From positions 21,527 through 85,526 of the forward strand of contig JARFQW010000069.1 of assembly GCA_029287575.1 (NCBI GenBank): DNA of 64,000 nt, in the 5' to 3' direction. The translations under genes and the position numbers were made by a program. The DNA is from Gammaproteobacteria bacterium (GTDB taxonomy: Bacteria > Pseudomonadota > Gammaproteobacteria > Steroidobacterales > XN24). The notes under the pieces are model-generated. The model was not told the DNA's origin, searched no databases, and saw only the letters and a list, made by a program, of their open reading frames with translations. Of the stretch, positions 25,363 through 35,847 are shown piece after piece (position 1 is the stretch's first letter; each line of letters begins with the position of its first letter).

Positions 25363-26160
25363 CTAGAGATACCGGGTCCAGTCCCTGCTGCCGTCCGCGA
25401 AGGCGATGAAGAACGGATTGAGGATGTCGGCCTTGGCGTTGTAGCTCAGCGGCTCCCCCTCGATCGTAATCACGCCCCCGCCTGCCGCTTCCAGGACCGC
25501 CTGGGCTGCTGCGGTATCCCATTCGGAGGTGAGTCCGAGGCGCGGATACACGTCGGCGTCGCCCCGCGCGACCAGGCAGAATTTGAGTGAGCTGCCCATC
25601 GGCACCATCTCGTGGTCACCGAGGCGCTCGAGGTAGCCATCCAGGGACTTGCCGCGGTGGGACCGGCTGCCGACAACCCGCACCGGGCCGTCCGCCAGGC
25701 GCGCGGCCCGGATCGGCGTTTCGTCCGCATCACCGTTCTTGGAGAACGCGCCAACCCCGTCGCAGCCGAAATAGCTTTCGCCGGTCACCGGAACATGCAC
25801 GACCCCGAGTACCGCCTTGTGGCCGTCGATGAGCGCGATATTGACGGTGAACTGGCCGTTGCGGTTGATGAACTCCTTGGTCCCGTCCAGCGGGTCCACC
25901 AGCCAGTAGCGGGGCCACTGCGAGCGCGTTTCAAAGGGGATCTCGCCGGATTCCTCCGAGAGTATGGGCAGATCCGGAGTCAGCGCCTCGAGTCCGGCGA
26001 TGATCGTCCGGTGGGAGGCGAGATCAGCCGCGGTCAGGGGGGAATCGTCGGCTTTCGCTTCGACGTCGAAATCGGTCTCGTAAATCCTGAGGATTTCCTG
26101 CCCGGCTTTTCTGGCGATGTCGAGCGCGGGATGCAGAAGGGATTGCAGATTGTCAGTCAT
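25363..26160 (-). CDS. cysQ: 3'(2'),5'-bisphosphate nucleotidase CysQ
   Basis: 265 residues from the ATG at 26160. SPLTAADLASHRTI (about residues 40-53), LSEESGEIPF (about 68-77), WLVDPLDGTKEFINRNG (about 89-105) and the C-terminal SEWDTAAAQAVLEAAGG are the metal and substrate motifs of the FIG/IMPase superfamily, in CysQ form. It converts adenosine 3',5'-bisphosphate (pAp), left from PAPS-dependent sulfate activation, to AMP, using Mg2+. It is divergent from the GMP/IMP nucleotidase gene across 59 nt; in many gammaproteobacteria cysQ, nudE and yrfG are neighbours, and here nudE is missing from that trio. Confidence 0.92.
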   Translation of the reverse strand: MTDNLQSLLHPALDIARKAGQEILRIYETDFDVEAKADDSPLTAADLASHRTIIAGLEALTPDLPILSEESGEIPFETRSQWPRYWLVDPLDGTKEFINRNGQFTVNIALIDGHKAVLGVVHVPVTGESYFGCDGVGAFSKNGDADETPIRAARLADGPVRVVGSRSHRGKSLDGYLERLGDHEMVPMGSSLKFCLVARGDADVYPRLGLTSEWDTAAAQAVLEAAGGGVITIEGEPLSYNAKADILNPFFIAFADGSRDWTRYL

Positions 26161-26219
26161 GAGGGGGCGGACTCCATTTTGTTCGTCCGGGAGGAATGTG
26201 GGCACTATGATACCCACCC

Positions 26220-26912
26220 ATGGACCTCGTCTCCCGTGAACCATTTCATTGGTCGGACTACGACACGGTGCTGTTCGATATGGACGGCACCCTGCTGGAC
26301 CTGAAATTCGACAACTACTTCTGGCAGGAACTCGTTCCGGAGAAGTACGCGGAACGCCACGGTCTCTCCGGGGAGCAGGCGGTCCATGTCCTGGGTCCCC
26401 GCTTCGCCGAACGTCGGGGAACCCTCGAATGGTACTGCCTCGATTTCTGGAGCCGGGAGCTCGGCCTCGACATTCGTGCCCTGAAGCGCGAGGCAGAGGA
26501 CCATATCGACTTTCTGCCGGATGTCCCGGAATTCCTGGCCGATATTCGTGAACTGGGCAAGCGCCTCGTGCTCGTGACCAATGCTCATCACGGGTCCCTG
26601 GAGGTCAAGCTGGCCAGGACGGGTCTCGATCAGTGGCTGGACGCGGTGCATACGTCCCATGACCTGGGCCTGCCGAAGGAGCACGCGGATTTCTGGGGCC
26701 GGCTGCTCACCGTGGAGCCCTTCGACCCGCAACGGACCGTTCTTGTTGACGACAGCCTGCCGGTGCTTCGTTCAGCCCACGATTTCGGTATGGCCCGGGT
26801 CATCGCCATTCGCCGCCCCGACACGACGCGGCCGCCCCGGGACATCGCCGAATTTCCGGCAATCGAGGCCGTTACCGACCTTCACCCCCGCCGTCGGGAG
26901 CCGGAGGACTGA
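26220..26912 (+). CDS. yrfG: GMP/IMP nucleotidase (YrfG-type HAD phosphatase)
   Basis: 230 residues. HAD motif [13 protein letters not shown] is at about residues 17-28 with an extended cap region ([19 protein letters not shown], typical of YrfG), motif [10 protein letters not shown] near 116, the motif III Lys in [10 protein letters not shown] near 151, and motif [15 protein letters not shown] near 174. E. coli YrfG dephosphorylates GMP and IMP. The ATG at 26220 is only 59 nt from the divergent cysQ start. Its final 41 nt overlap the 3' end of rhlB on the opposite strand. Confidence 0.87.
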   Translation: MDLVSREPFHWSDYDTVLFDMDGTLLDLKFDNYFWQELVPEKYAERHGLSGEQAVHVLGPRFAERRGTLEWYCLDFWSRELGLDIRALKREAEDHIDFLPDVPEFLADIRELGKRLVLVTNAHHGSLEVKLARTGLDQWLDAVHTSHDLGLPKEHADFWGRLLTVEPFDPQRTVLVDDSLPVLRSAHDFGMARVIAIRRPDTTRPPRDIAEFPAIEAVTDLHPRRREPED

Positions 26913-28353
26913 CATCCCCGTTGCTGCGGGATGGCTTGCGTCGGCGCCGGCGGCGTTTCTTCTTTGCGCCGTCAGCCGTGCTCCCGGGGGCAGTGCCCGT
27001 CGCGGGTGCGGTCTCGGTGGCCGGAGCGGGCGCCCCGGCCCCGGCTTCGGACGGAGACCCGCCGCGGCGTTCCGGCGGCCTGCGGCCCCGGCCACCCCCG
27101 CCACCCCCGTCCCTGCGCCGGCCACCGCCAGCCCGGTCCTCCGGACGCCGGCGCCCCGCGTGCCGGGGCCGTTTCACCTCGGGGAGCATGCCGTCCTCGA
27201 CGGCTCCCACCGGGATTTTCATCCCGATGTAGGCCTCGATGTCCGGAAGACCGACCGCGAAGCGCTCACACCCGAAGCTGATGGCGTCGCCGGACGCACC
27301 GGCCCGCGCCGTGCGGCCGATGCGGTGAACATAGTCCTCGGCATCCTCGGGCAGGTCGTAGTTGAAAACGTGTGACACGCCCTCGATATGCAGCCCGCGC
27401 GAGGCGACATCGGTCCCGATCAGCACCGGCAGGTCGCCGGTCTGGAACGCCTTGAGCATGCGCAGGCGCTTGTTCTGGGGAACGTCGCCGGAGATCGCCT
27501 TGGCCTCGATGCCATTGGCGTTCAGGTAGTCCTGAAGCCGGTCGGCCTCGCGTTTCGTATTCACGAAAACCATCGTGCGGCGCGCATCCTTGCTGCGGAG
27601 CAAGCCAATAAGCAGCGGAAGCTTCTCCTCGTTGGCCGGGTAGTAGATGACCTGCCGCACCTTCTCGGCCGTGACCTGCTCCGGCTCGATGCGGACCAGC
27701 TCGGGGTCATTCATATGCTCGTAGGCGAGCTCCAGGACCCGGTGGGAAAGCGTCGCGGAAAACAGCAGATTCAGCCGTTCCTGGGGCGGAGGCATGCGCC
27801 GGAACACAAATCGGATGTCCTTGATGAAGCCCAGATCGAACATGCGATCGGCCTCGTCGAGCACGGCCACCTGGATACCGCGGAAACTGAACACCCGCTG
27901 CTTGTGGTAGTCGATGATGCGCCCGGGCGTGCCGATCAGGAGGTCGACTCCGTCGGCGAGCTGCCGGCGCTGCTTGTCGTAGTCGGTGCCGCCAAACGCG
28001 AGTCCGAGCTTGAATCCCGTGTGCCGGCCCAGCAGTTCGGCGTCCTTGTGAATCTGGACGGCGAGCTCCCGGGTGGGTGCGAGGATCAGGGCGCGCGGAT
28101 CGTGGGTGGCGCCGCGTTCGTCTCTCGGGCGCTGCAGCAACCAGTTGAACGTGGCGATAAGAAAGGCGGCGGTCTTACCCGTGCCCGTCTGGGCCTGGCC
28201 GGCGACGTCGTGTCCGGCCAGGGCGATGGGCAGCGTTTCGGCCTGAATCGGCGTGCATTGCTCGAATCCGGCGTCCGCGATACCACGGGCCACCTCCGGC
28301 TGGAGTTCCATCGCTGCGAATGTGGCGTGGCTCAAATGGGTTTCTCCCGTCAT
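26872..28353 (-). CDS. rhlB: DEAD-box ATP-dependent RNA helicase RhlB, with long Arg/Gly-rich tail
   Basis: 493 residues from the ATG at 28353 ([14 protein letters not shown]). Q motif [18 protein letters not shown], Walker [13 protein letters not shown] (about residues 58-69), [41 protein letters not shown] and [10 protein letters not shown] are all present. RhlB is the helicase of the RNA degradosome in E. coli. The E. coli protein has 421 residues; here the last 110 are an Arg/Gly/Pro-rich low-complexity tail ending in [13 protein letters not shown], likely RNA-binding. The gene order rhlB / trxA-rho is that of E. coli, which supports the RhlB assignment over other DEAD-box paralogues. Confidence 0.92.
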   Translation of the reverse strand: MTGETHLSHATFAAMELQPEVARGIADAGFEQCTPIQAETLPIALAGHDVAGQAQTGTGKTAAFLIATFNWLLQRPRDERGATHDPRALILAPTRELAVQIHKDAELLGRHTGFKLGLAFGGTDYDKQRRQLADGVDLLIGTPGRIIDYHKQRVFSFRGIQVAVLDEADRMFDLGFIKDIRFVFRRMPPPQERLNLLFSATLSHRVLELAYEHMNDPELVRIEPEQVTAEKVRQVIYYPANEEKLPLLIGLLRSKDARRTMVFVNTKREADRLQDYLNANGIEAKAISGDVPQNKRLRMLKAFQTGDLPVLIGTDVASRGLHIEGVSHVFNYDLPEDAEDYVHRIGRTARAGASGDAISFGCERFAVGLPDIEAYIGMKIPVGAVEDGMLPEVKRPRHAGRRRPEDRAGGGRRRDGGGGGGRGRRPPERRGGSPSEAGAGAPAPATETAPATGTAPGSTADGAKKKRRRRRRKPSRSNGDVSPPAPDGGGEGR

Positions 28354-28622
28354 AGGGGTCTTATCATTCCTCTGGAAAACTGGTATAAGGCTTGAAAACA
28401 GAGCTGCGGGCAGGTCACAATAAGACTGCCGGTTCCGGCACATCTCCCCGCCAGAACCCTCCGCGAGAACGAGATTCCAACAAGACCTGAGCTGCCGGCG
28501 CCGGGCCATTTTGCCCCATTACCGGCGGCGCGTCACACGCGGACCAAAAGACCCAGGCGCAAACGGTCGCTTAATTCGTCATTTCCCTTACGGGATTCCC
28601 AAGCCTACGGAGGCCAACAACA

Positions 28623-28945
28623 GTGAGCCAGAGCATCGTCTATACCTCGGACGCCGAGTTCGACAACGATGTGCTTCAGTCAGACACGCCGGTCCTGCTC
28701 GATTTCTGGGCGGAGTGGTGCGGTCCCTGCAAAATGATCGCCCCCATACTCGACGACATTGCCGCCGAGTACGGTGGCCAGATCACGATCGCAAAACTGA
28801 ACATCGACGAAAATCCGCTGACGCCGCCGAAATACGGCATCCGCGGCATTCCAACCTTGATGCTGTTCAAAAACGGCAGCGTCGAGGCTCAGAAGGTGGG
28901 CGCGATGTCGAAATCGCAGCTCACTGAGTTCCTGGATTCTCACCT

Positions 28946-28949
<4 letters not shown>
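28623..28949 (+). CDS. trxA: Thioredoxin
   Basis: 108 residues from a GTG at 28623, with GGAGG about 10 nt upstream. The redox centre [10 protein letters not shown] is at about residues 29-38, with the cis-Pro loop [14 protein letters not shown] near 73. It reduces cytoplasmic disulfides and supplies electrons to ribonucleotide reductase and, through the inner membrane, to DsbD (also encoded in this window). The stop codon overlaps the apparent GTG start of rho as GTGA at 28946-28949. The 269 nt between rhlB and trxA hold no gene and must contain the divergent promoters. Confidence 0.95.
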
Positions 28950-30406
<1,457 letters not shown>

Positions 30407-30433
30407 ATCCGCGCCTCGCGGGCCAGTGGCAGG

Positions 30434-30456
30434 ACGGCGCCTTCGGGCGCCGTTTT
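30434..30456 (+). terminator. Intrinsic terminator downstream of rho
   Basis: An 8-bp stem ACGGCGCC / GGCGCCGT with a stable TTCG tetraloop followed by TTTT, placed 28 nt after the rho stop codon. It closes the trxA-rho transcript. Confidence 0.85.
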
Positions 30457-30533
30457 GCGTTCCGGGGCCGGCGGATCGGGCGCGCCGCGACTAAGCTTCG
30501 GATATTCCGGCCACGGTCCGGGCAGGGCGAGTC

Positions 30534-31115
30534 ATGATGGAGACGGAAATCAGACCGGCGAGAAAGGACGACTGCGGCGCCATTGCGCGGCTCTACAGCA
30601 TTTCTTCCGACGGCGTCGCCGACTACGTATGGAGCTGTATCGCCGAGCCGGGCCAGTCTCTGCTGGAGGTGGGCCGCAAGCGCTATGAGCGGGAGGAGTC
30701 CCAGTTCAGCTACAGGAATTGCCGGGTCGTGACGGCCGGAGACGACGTGGTCGGCATGCTGGTGGCGTTTCCCATGGACGAAGGCCCGGTTGCGGCCGAC
30801 CCCGATCCTGATCCTGTTCTAGCGCCGTACTCACGGCTGGAGGATCCGGGCAGTTACTACATTTGCGGCGTGGCCCTGTTGCCGGAGTACCGGGGGCAGG
30901 GCATCGGCACCCGGCTGATGGCGCTTGCCGAAGAGGAGGCGCGCGAGCGCGGCCTGCCGCGGCTGAGCCTGATCGTGTTCGAGCGCAACGAGGGCGCACT
31001 GCGCCTCTACGAGCGTCTCGGCTATGTCGAAACCGCCCGGGCGACCGTCGTGCCTCATCCGCTGATCCGCATGAGCGGAGACGCAATCCTCATGGTCCGG
31101 TCCCTCGCGCCGTAA
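30534..31115 (+). CDS. GNAT family N-acetyltransferase
   Basis: 193 residues. ICGVALLPEYRGQGIGTRLM (about residues 110-129) contains the acetyl-CoA-binding motif A (R/Q-x-x-G-x-G), followed by LSLIVFERNEGALRLYERLGY (motif B, about 143-163). The N-terminus IRPARKDDCGAIARL is the usual GNAT strand 1/helix 1. The acceptor substrate cannot be inferred. Two adjacent ATG codons at 30534 and 30537 are possible starts. The gene begins after the rho terminator and seems to be an independent unit. Confidence 0.85.
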   Translation: MMETEIRPARKDDCGAIARLYSISSDGVADYVWSCIAEPGQSLLEVGRKRYEREESQFSYRNCRVVTAGDDVVGMLVAFPMDEGPVAADPDPDPVLAPYSRLEDPGSYYICGVALLPEYRGQGIGTRLMALAEEEARERGLPRLSLIVFERNEGALRLYERLGYVETARATVVPHPLIRMSGDAILMVRSLAP

Positions 31116-31254
31116 GGTCCCGGTGAAGAACGCTCCGGGCGGGAGACATTTTCGCCAGAGGCCCCCGCGAGCGCATCTGCTAGGCTCCCGGCTGAACCCC
31201 CGGGCAGACCGACGAGTCTTCGGGGAGCGGATAGGCTCAGAGAGGAATTCGCCG

Positions 31255-31686
31255 ATGATCGTTTTCGAGGACGCCTGGGTCACCCTGGAACAGGCTGATT
31301 TTTGCTCGGTCCCCGGCTACCTGGTGATGCGGCTCAAGAGCGGTGTCGAGTCCATGGGGGATCTCGAGCCCGAGACTGCCAGTCATGTCGGGCAGGTCCT
31401 GTCACGCGCGGCCAGGGCCCTGGAAGCAGCAGCCGGCGCGGAACGCGTCTACATCCTGACCTTTGCCGAGATCGACCGGAGGCTGCACTTCCACTTGTTC
31501 CCCAGAACCCGCGAGATCAAGTCGGCATTTCTCGCGGCCACCGGGGGTGACCCGGCCGCCGTCAACGGCCCTTTGTTGTTCGAGTGGGCGCGGGAATCCT
31601 ATCCCGCGGATCGGCCTCCACCCGGCGATCGCGATTCGGCCGGGGCGATGCTGAGGTCGGTGGCGGCCCGGCTCGCCGATGGCTAG
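31255..31686 (+). CDS. HIT-like domain protein
   Basis: 143 residues from ATG 31255 with AGAGGA 8 nt upstream. The core VYILTFAEIDRRLHFHLFPR contains the His-x-His-hydrophobic motif (HFHLF, about residues 77-81) of histidine-triad nucleotide hydrolases/transferases, and LVMRLKSGVESMGDLEPETA resembles the region before it. Only two His residues are visible where the triad would have three, so catalysis is uncertain. Its last 8 nt overlap the GIY-YIG gene, which suggests cotranscription. Confidence 0.68.
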   Translation: MIVFEDAWVTLEQADFCSVPGYLVMRLKSGVESMGDLEPETASHVGQVLSRAARALEAAAGAERVYILTFAEIDRRLHFHLFPRTREIKSAFLAATGGDPAAVNGPLLFEWARESYPADRPPPGDRDSAGAMLRSVAARLADG

Positions 31687-32005
31687 CGGCCGGGACAGGC
31701 CGGAGGGTGACCTCGCCCGAGCCGGAAACTCGGCCGGTCCATGGGTGGTGTACATGGTGCGCTGCGTAGACGGGTCTCTGTATACCGGCGTGGCAAAGAA
31801 TCTCGCGGCCCGGGTCGAGCAACACAACCAGGGCACGGGGGCCCGCTACACCCGGAGTCGGCGCCCGGTTGAGCTCGTGTTCAGCGAACCGGCCGCGGAC
31901 CGCGGGGCCGCGCTGCGCAGGGAGGCGGCGATCAAACGGCTCGACCGCAAGGAGAAGCAGGCCCTCGCCGCCGACCGGCCCAACGCGTCACCCGTTGCGG
32001 AATAG
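31679..32005 (+). CDS. GIY-YIG nuclease domain protein (YhbQ/UPF0213-like)
   Basis: 108 residues from ATG 31679. WVVYMVRCVDGSLYTGVAKN (about residues 22-41) is the GIY-YIG motif in the VYM...YTG form used by YhbQ proteins, with ARVEQHNQGTGARYT (about 44-58), and KRLDRKEKQAL supplying the conserved basic helix. E. coli YhbQ has structure-specific or DNA-damage-linked nuclease activity in some reports. The N-terminal 20 residues are not conserved, so an internal start is possible. It overlaps the HIT gene by 8 nt. Confidence 0.84.
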   Translation: MASGRDRPEGDLARAGNSAGPWVVYMVRCVDGSLYTGVAKNLAARVEQHNQGTGARYTRSRRPVELVFSEPAADRGAALRREAAIKRLDRKEKQALAADRPNASPVAE

Positions 32006-32053
32006 CCGCGCCGTTCTGATCTCCGGGCCGGCACTTCGCCCGGTTCCGGACCT

Positions 32054-32653
32054 TCAGGTCTCGTCCTGCTCCAGGGCCAGTGCCTTGCGATAGGCGCTTC
32101 GTTCCAGGCAGCGGTCGGCATAGTCGTTCAACACCGCTGAGGGCGGGAGCATCCCGAACATGCGCAAGAATACCGCGCTGGATCCGAGCATGACGTCCGC
32201 GGCCGAGAAGTGGTCACCCAGAATCCAGGGTTTGTCGCCCAGTCCCGCCTCCCAGGTCGAGATCATGGAATCGAAGTCCCCCCATCCGTGGGCTGTCCGG
32301 TTCGGCGTCCAGTGACCGGCTTTCTCGGCCATGGCGGGTTCGACCGTGCCGGGCACGAAGCACATCCAGAACAGAAAGGGACCTCGATCCGGACTATCCA
32401 CCGCCGGCGAGAATCGCCCCTCCCCGTAACGGTCGGCCAGGTACAGACAGATCGCCGCCGAATCGGCCACCCGGATTCCGCCGTCATCCAGGGCCGGGAC
32501 TTTGGCCATGGGGCTGGCGGCCCGAAATCCGGGATCCTTCCTGGCTTCCGGGTCCCGGACATCCACCGTAACGAGTTCGTAATCCGCCCCCAATTCCTCC
32601 AGAATCCAGACAATTCGGGACGATCGGGTCCGCGGACACCAGTAAAGCTTCAT
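32054..32653 (-). CDS. Glutathione S-transferase family protein
   Basis: 199 residues from the ATG at 32653, chosen because GAGGA lies 7 nt upstream and because the thioredoxin-like N-domain begins at KLYWCPRTRSSRIVWILEEL (Ser/Arg at the GSH-activating position). ASPMAKVPALDDGGIRVADS (about residues 45-64) with cis-Pro and the Asp-Ser pair binds glutathione. The helical C-domain includes WILGDHFSAADVMLGS (about 145-160), the N-capping box of GSTs. It is probably a detoxification enzyme; the substrate is unknown. Convergent with the GIY-YIG gene and divergent from the secreted protein at 32756. Confidence 0.86.
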   Translation of the reverse strand: MKLYWCPRTRSSRIVWILEELGADYELVTVDVRDPEARKDPGFRAASPMAKVPALDDGGIRVADSAAICLYLADRYGEGRFSPAVDSPDRGPFLFWMCFVPGTVEPAMAEKAGHWTPNRTAHGWGDFDSMISTWEAGLGDKPWILGDHFSAADVMLGSSAVFLRMFGMLPPSAVLNDYADRCLERSAYRKALALEQDET

Positions 32654-32755
32654 GGCGGGTTCCTCGGTCATGGCGGAGGCCGCGCGCCGGATGGCCGGCG
32701 CGACGAATGGATCCGACCCACTTACTATAGAGAGCTGAAAGCAAGGGAGGCGAAA

Positions 32756-33670
32756 ATGCGAGGACGGATTGCTCTTGCCCTGGGGCTTGGAATCGGATTG
32801 GCGAGCGTCGCGGTACAGGCGCAGCCTGCGGGGTGCCTGACGGATCCGTCCGGGCGCACCCACGAGGAGGTGGCCAGCCAGCTAAACGCGAGCGCCGAAG
32901 TCGTCATGGCCGGGGCCGTGCTGAGGGTGGCACCGGTGATCGAGGACGGGGCGGAGCGGACCTTCGTGTTCATGGAGTCCCGCCGGATTTGGCGGGGTTT
33001 CGTGCCGCAATACTTCCGGTTTCCGCTGGATGGCTGTGCCGAGCTGTACCAGTCCGGCGTAAGTTATCTGCTCTTTCTGGACCGGGACCCGCGCGCGCCC
33101 AAAGGCGAGTATCGGCTTGCCTCCGGCTCCTACGCGCGTCCCTTCAAGGTGGCGGACCACGAAGACCTCGTGGACGAACTGGGGGACCCGCAGGTTCGCT
33201 GGAAGTCCGGTCGGCGCGAAGGGCCGGACCTGGTGCCGGGCCCCGCCGACGGCTACGTTGCCCTGCCCGTTGCCGCCGGGCCGGTCGGTACCGCCGCTCC
33301 GGTGCCCGCGGCTACCGTGCCGGCCCCCGAGCTGCAGAAGAAGGTGCTGAGCGCGGACTGTCCACCCGCGCCGCGGGGTGAGCGCGGCCGCTGCGTTGAA
33401 GCGATCCCGGCCTATCCGCCGGCTGCCGCGGCAGGGTGCGTTGCCGGACGCGTGATTGCGAACGTCAACGTGGAAGCCAGCGGCGACGTGTTGTTCGTGA
33501 ATGTTGTCGAAGAAGATCCCGTGGACCAGGGTTTCGCCACTCGCGCGGTGGAGGCGCTGCTACAGACCCGTTTCCAGCCGGCCATGGGAGACAAGGGGTC
33601 CGTGCCGATCGAGGTGCGCCGGGAGACGGTGATCTTCGAGCCCGCCAATTGTTCCGATGGGGGTCGATAG
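32756..33670 (+). CDS. Secreted protein with C-terminal TonB-like domain
   Basis: 304 residues from ATG 32756 with a strong AAGGGAGG ribosome site. A signal peptide ends near SVAVQAQPAG. The N-terminal part (about residues 25-165) has Cys27 and VVMAGAVLRVAPV, FVFMESRRIWRGFVPQYFRF and SYLLFLDRD, resembling the OB-like netrin/TIMP-type domains seen in some bacterial secreted proteins. A Pro/Ala linker follows, and the last 80 residues (AGRVIANVNVEASGDVLFVN to AVEALLQTRFQPAMGD) match the TonB C-terminal fold. There is no TonB-style N-terminal membrane anchor beyond the signal peptide. The function is unknown. It overlaps the next gene by 14 nt. Confidence 0.7.
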   Translation: MRGRIALALGLGIGLASVAVQAQPAGCLTDPSGRTHEEVASQLNASAEVVMAGAVLRVAPVIEDGAERTFVFMESRRIWRGFVPQYFRFPLDGCAELYQSGVSYLLFLDRDPRAPKGEYRLASGSYARPFKVADHEDLVDELGDPQVRWKSGRREGPDLVPGPADGYVALPVAAGPVGTAAPVPAATVPAPELQKKVLSADCPPAPRGERGRCVEAIPAYPPAAAAGCVAGRVIANVNVEASGDVLFVNVVEEDPVDQGFATRAVEALLQTRFQPAMGDKGSVPIEVRRETVIFEPANCSDGGR

Positions 33671-34619
33671 GACCTCCCCGCCTGGCCATCCTGGCCAGGG
33701 TCGGCCGGGCGTCGCTTCGACTCTGCTGGCCGTGCTTGTCCTTGCGGGCTGCGGCCCCGACTCGGATGGTGCTGCAATCGGGGATCCGTCCAATGGCATG
33801 TACACGGGCCTGGCGGACTTGCCGGACTCCATCCGCCTGACCGATGGACGCTGGGAAGGCGAACCCGTGGCGCCAGGTGGAGCCTCCCGGCCGTCCGTTC
33901 ACATGGTCCCGTCGTTTCGTGTCAACGGTGACCTCGCCATGGATGGCGTGCCGGACACCGTCATTGCCCTGGCGGTGAACTTTGGCGGATCCGGCGAATT
34001 TCTCTATGCCGTCGTGCTCAGATCACAGGAAACAGCCTGGTCCCAGGAGGCCCTCCTTGCGCTGGGAGACCGGGTCCAGCTTCGGGGCGGCCGCATCGGG
34101 AACGGCGCGCTGTATCTGGACCTGGTGGAGGCCGGCCCCGGTGATGCGGCCTGCTGCCCGGGGGATGTGGTCACCCGGGGCTGGCGCCCTGATGCCGACG
34201 GCACCCTGGCGCCCTTCGATCCGGGGATCCCGTCGTCGCGTCTCTCCTGGGCTACCCTCCAGGGAAGTCGCTGGGTGCTGCGCTCGTGGGGCGGGAATGA
34301 TCCGGTCGACCCGGAAATGAAGCTTACCCTCGACGCGGGGCCGGGACGGGCGTCCGGCGATTCAGGATGCAACCGGTTTTCGCAATCCGTGCAGGACGGT
34401 GCGGCACCGGGTGAGATCGAATTCGGCGCGGCGGCCGGAACGCGAAAAGCATGTCCGGACCCGTTGATGACCATCGAGCGACGTTACCTCGGCCAGCTCG
34501 CGCAGGTGAAAAAACTGGGTTTTCTGGGCGGCCGGCTGGCGCTGTCCTATCAGACCGCGGAGGGCTGGGACCAGATGGTGTTCGAACCGTCCGGGGCCGT
34601 TGAATCCGCCGGCAACTGA
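33657..34619 (+). CDS. Lipoprotein with C-terminal META (HslJ-like) domain
   Basis: 320 residues. A lipobox LVLAGC at about residues 27-32 predicts signal peptidase II processing and lipidation of Cys32. The middle region (about residues 85-200) VPDTVIALAVNFGGSGEFLY and DAACCPGDVVTRGW looks like a conserved periplasmic domain that I cannot name. The C-terminal 110 residues contain LQGSRWVLRSWGG, LTLDAGPGRASGDSGCNRFS and KACPDPLMTIERRYLGQL, the META/HslJ motif order. Related META lipoproteins are linked to motility or antibiotic tolerance, but no role can be assigned here. Its start lies 14 nt inside the preceding gene. Confidence 0.8.
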   Translation: MGVDRTSPPGHPGQGRPGVASTLLAVLVLAGCGPDSDGAAIGDPSNGMYTGLADLPDSIRLTDGRWEGEPVAPGGASRPSVHMVPSFRVNGDLAMDGVPDTVIALAVNFGGSGEFLYAVVLRSQETAWSQEALLALGDRVQLRGGRIGNGALYLDLVEAGPGDAACCPGDVVTRGWRPDADGTLAPFDPGIPSSRLSWATLQGSRWVLRSWGGNDPVDPEMKLTLDAGPGRASGDSGCNRFSQSVQDGAAPGEIEFGAAAGTRKACPDPLMTIERRYLGQLAQVKKLGFLGGRLALSYQTAEGWDQMVFEPSGAVESAGN

Positions 34620-34641
34620 GTCCCGCGGTCGGCCAGAGGCA

Positions 34642-35157
34642 ATGCGGGTCCAGTGGGTTTTCCCGACCTGGCCCGACCGACAGCGGCCTCGTTTCGAAGT
34701 CGCGGGGGTAAGACCGCACATGCTGCGCACGGTATTCGCTGATGTCCGCGACGGTCGGATTTCCAGGCTCGGGTTCCTGGCGGCGCTGTTGGCCCTGAGC
34801 GCGGTGGGCATGGCCATGATGCTGGGGGTGTTCTGGATCTCCGGCGCCGCCTCGGTGGCGGTGTCCCCCGGCGTGGGTACGGATCCGGCGGAGCGCGTGG
34901 TGGAAACCCTCGGCCGGCCCTGGCTCCTGGTCCTGTCGGCCATCGGCATGACGGTCTTTTTCGGTCAGGCCAATCTCTGGGCCAAGCGCTTCCGGGACCT
35001 GGGCCAGCCCGGCTGGTGGGCGGTAATGGCCGTTATCGTGGCGGGTCTGCTTCTGGCTGACCTGGCAGGGCGGGCCGCCGCCTCCGCCGCTCATCTGGCT
35101 GTCCTGCTCGTCTTGCTTGTGGTGCCCGGCCGGGGGGAGTCCCGCGCACCGGCCTGA
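34642..35157 (+). CDS. DUF805 membrane protein
   Basis: 171 residues from ATG 34642, preceded by GAGG; an ATG at 34720 is the alternative. GRISRLGFLAALLALSAVGM (about residues 37-56) is the GRxxRxxF/YW motif opening the DUF805 domain, and LWAKRFRDLGQPGWWAVMAV (about 113-132) is its second diagnostic motif (RLRDxGxxGWW). Four hydrophobic segments are visible. The function is unknown. It follows the META lipoprotein by 22 nt and may be cotranscribed. Confidence 0.8.
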   Translation: MRVQWVFPTWPDRQRPRFEVAGVRPHMLRTVFADVRDGRISRLGFLAALLALSAVGMAMMLGVFWISGAASVAVSPGVGTDPAERVVETLGRPWLLVLSAIGMTVFFGQANLWAKRFRDLGQPGWWAVMAVIVAGLLLADLAGRAAASAAHLAVLLVLLVVPGRGESRAPA

Positions 35158-35553
35158 GCCCGGACCCCCGGGGTCCGGTCGGCCGGCCAGCAGCGGCGTT
35201 CTGGCAATCGTCGGATCCTGCTGCGGCCGGCGCCAGCGCAACAAAACATTCGCTGCGACCGTTTCCCCGTTCTGCTACTATCGGGAAAGTTTTCGCTGGG
35301 ACGAACGTCCGACGGCGCCAAGTTATCGCTGATTACCATGTCCGGATCCTGCCTGCTCCCAGCCTGACCATCTCGCATGTCCTTCTCTTTTTCGATTCGC
35401 GTTAGACGCGGCGCGACGGCCGATTCCCGACCCCGACCCGGGAGCGGACGGCCTGTGGGCGCGTGTCTTTCGATGAGCAACCTCGGCCGTCCATGCCTTC
35501 TGGCGTCGGGCACGGACGGTCGTGACCAATCCTGAGACGCCCGGAAGTCTGGA
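35158..35553 (+). other. 396-nt intergenic region / probable long leader of the RRM protein gene
   Basis: No protein gene is supported here. It begins with a GC-rich inverted repeat at about 35160-35178 just after the DUF805 stop, which may end the upstream transcript. TACTAT at about 35275-35280 could be a -10 element, which would give a leader of over 250 nt. An 11-bp imperfect hairpin (35487-35497 with 35509-35519, one mismatch) lies 34 nt before the start codon of the RRM gene. Long structured leaders are common for cold-induced RNA-binding proteins, but this is inference. Confidence 0.45.
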
Positions 35554-35847
35554 ATGAATATATACGTAGGCAATCTTCCCTATCAGGTGACCGACGACGA
35601 ACTGCGTCAGGTTTTCGAACAGTTCGGCGCGGTGTCTTCCGCCAGGGTCATCATGGACCGGGAAACGCAGCGCTCCAAAGGCTTCGGCTTTGTCGAAATG
35701 GACAAGGACGACGATGCCAATGCCGCCATTCAGAGCCTGAACGGGTCTGACTACAACGGCCGTCCGCTTCGAGTGAACGAGGCCCGCCCGCGGGAGGATC
35801 GTCCTCGCGGTGGCGGTGGCGGTGGCGGCGGCTGGGGTCGAGGCTAG
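35554..35847 (+). CDS. Single-RRM glycine-tailed RNA-binding protein
   Basis: 97 residues. RNP2 IYVGNL is at residues 3-8 and RNP1 KGFGFVEM at residues 42-49, the two hallmarks of an RRM. The tail is Arg-rich and then contains eight consecutive Gly residues followed by WGRG. This is the layout of bacterial and cyanobacterial glycine-rich RRM proteins, which bind RNA and are often cold-induced. The gene stands alone after a 396-nt upstream region; transcriptional or translational control through that leader is likely but unproven. Confidence 0.92.
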   Translation: MNIYVGNLPYQVTDDELRQVFEQFGAVSSARVIMDRETQRSKGFGFVEMDKDDDANAAIQSLNGSDYNGRPLRVNEARPREDRPRGGGGGGGGWGRG

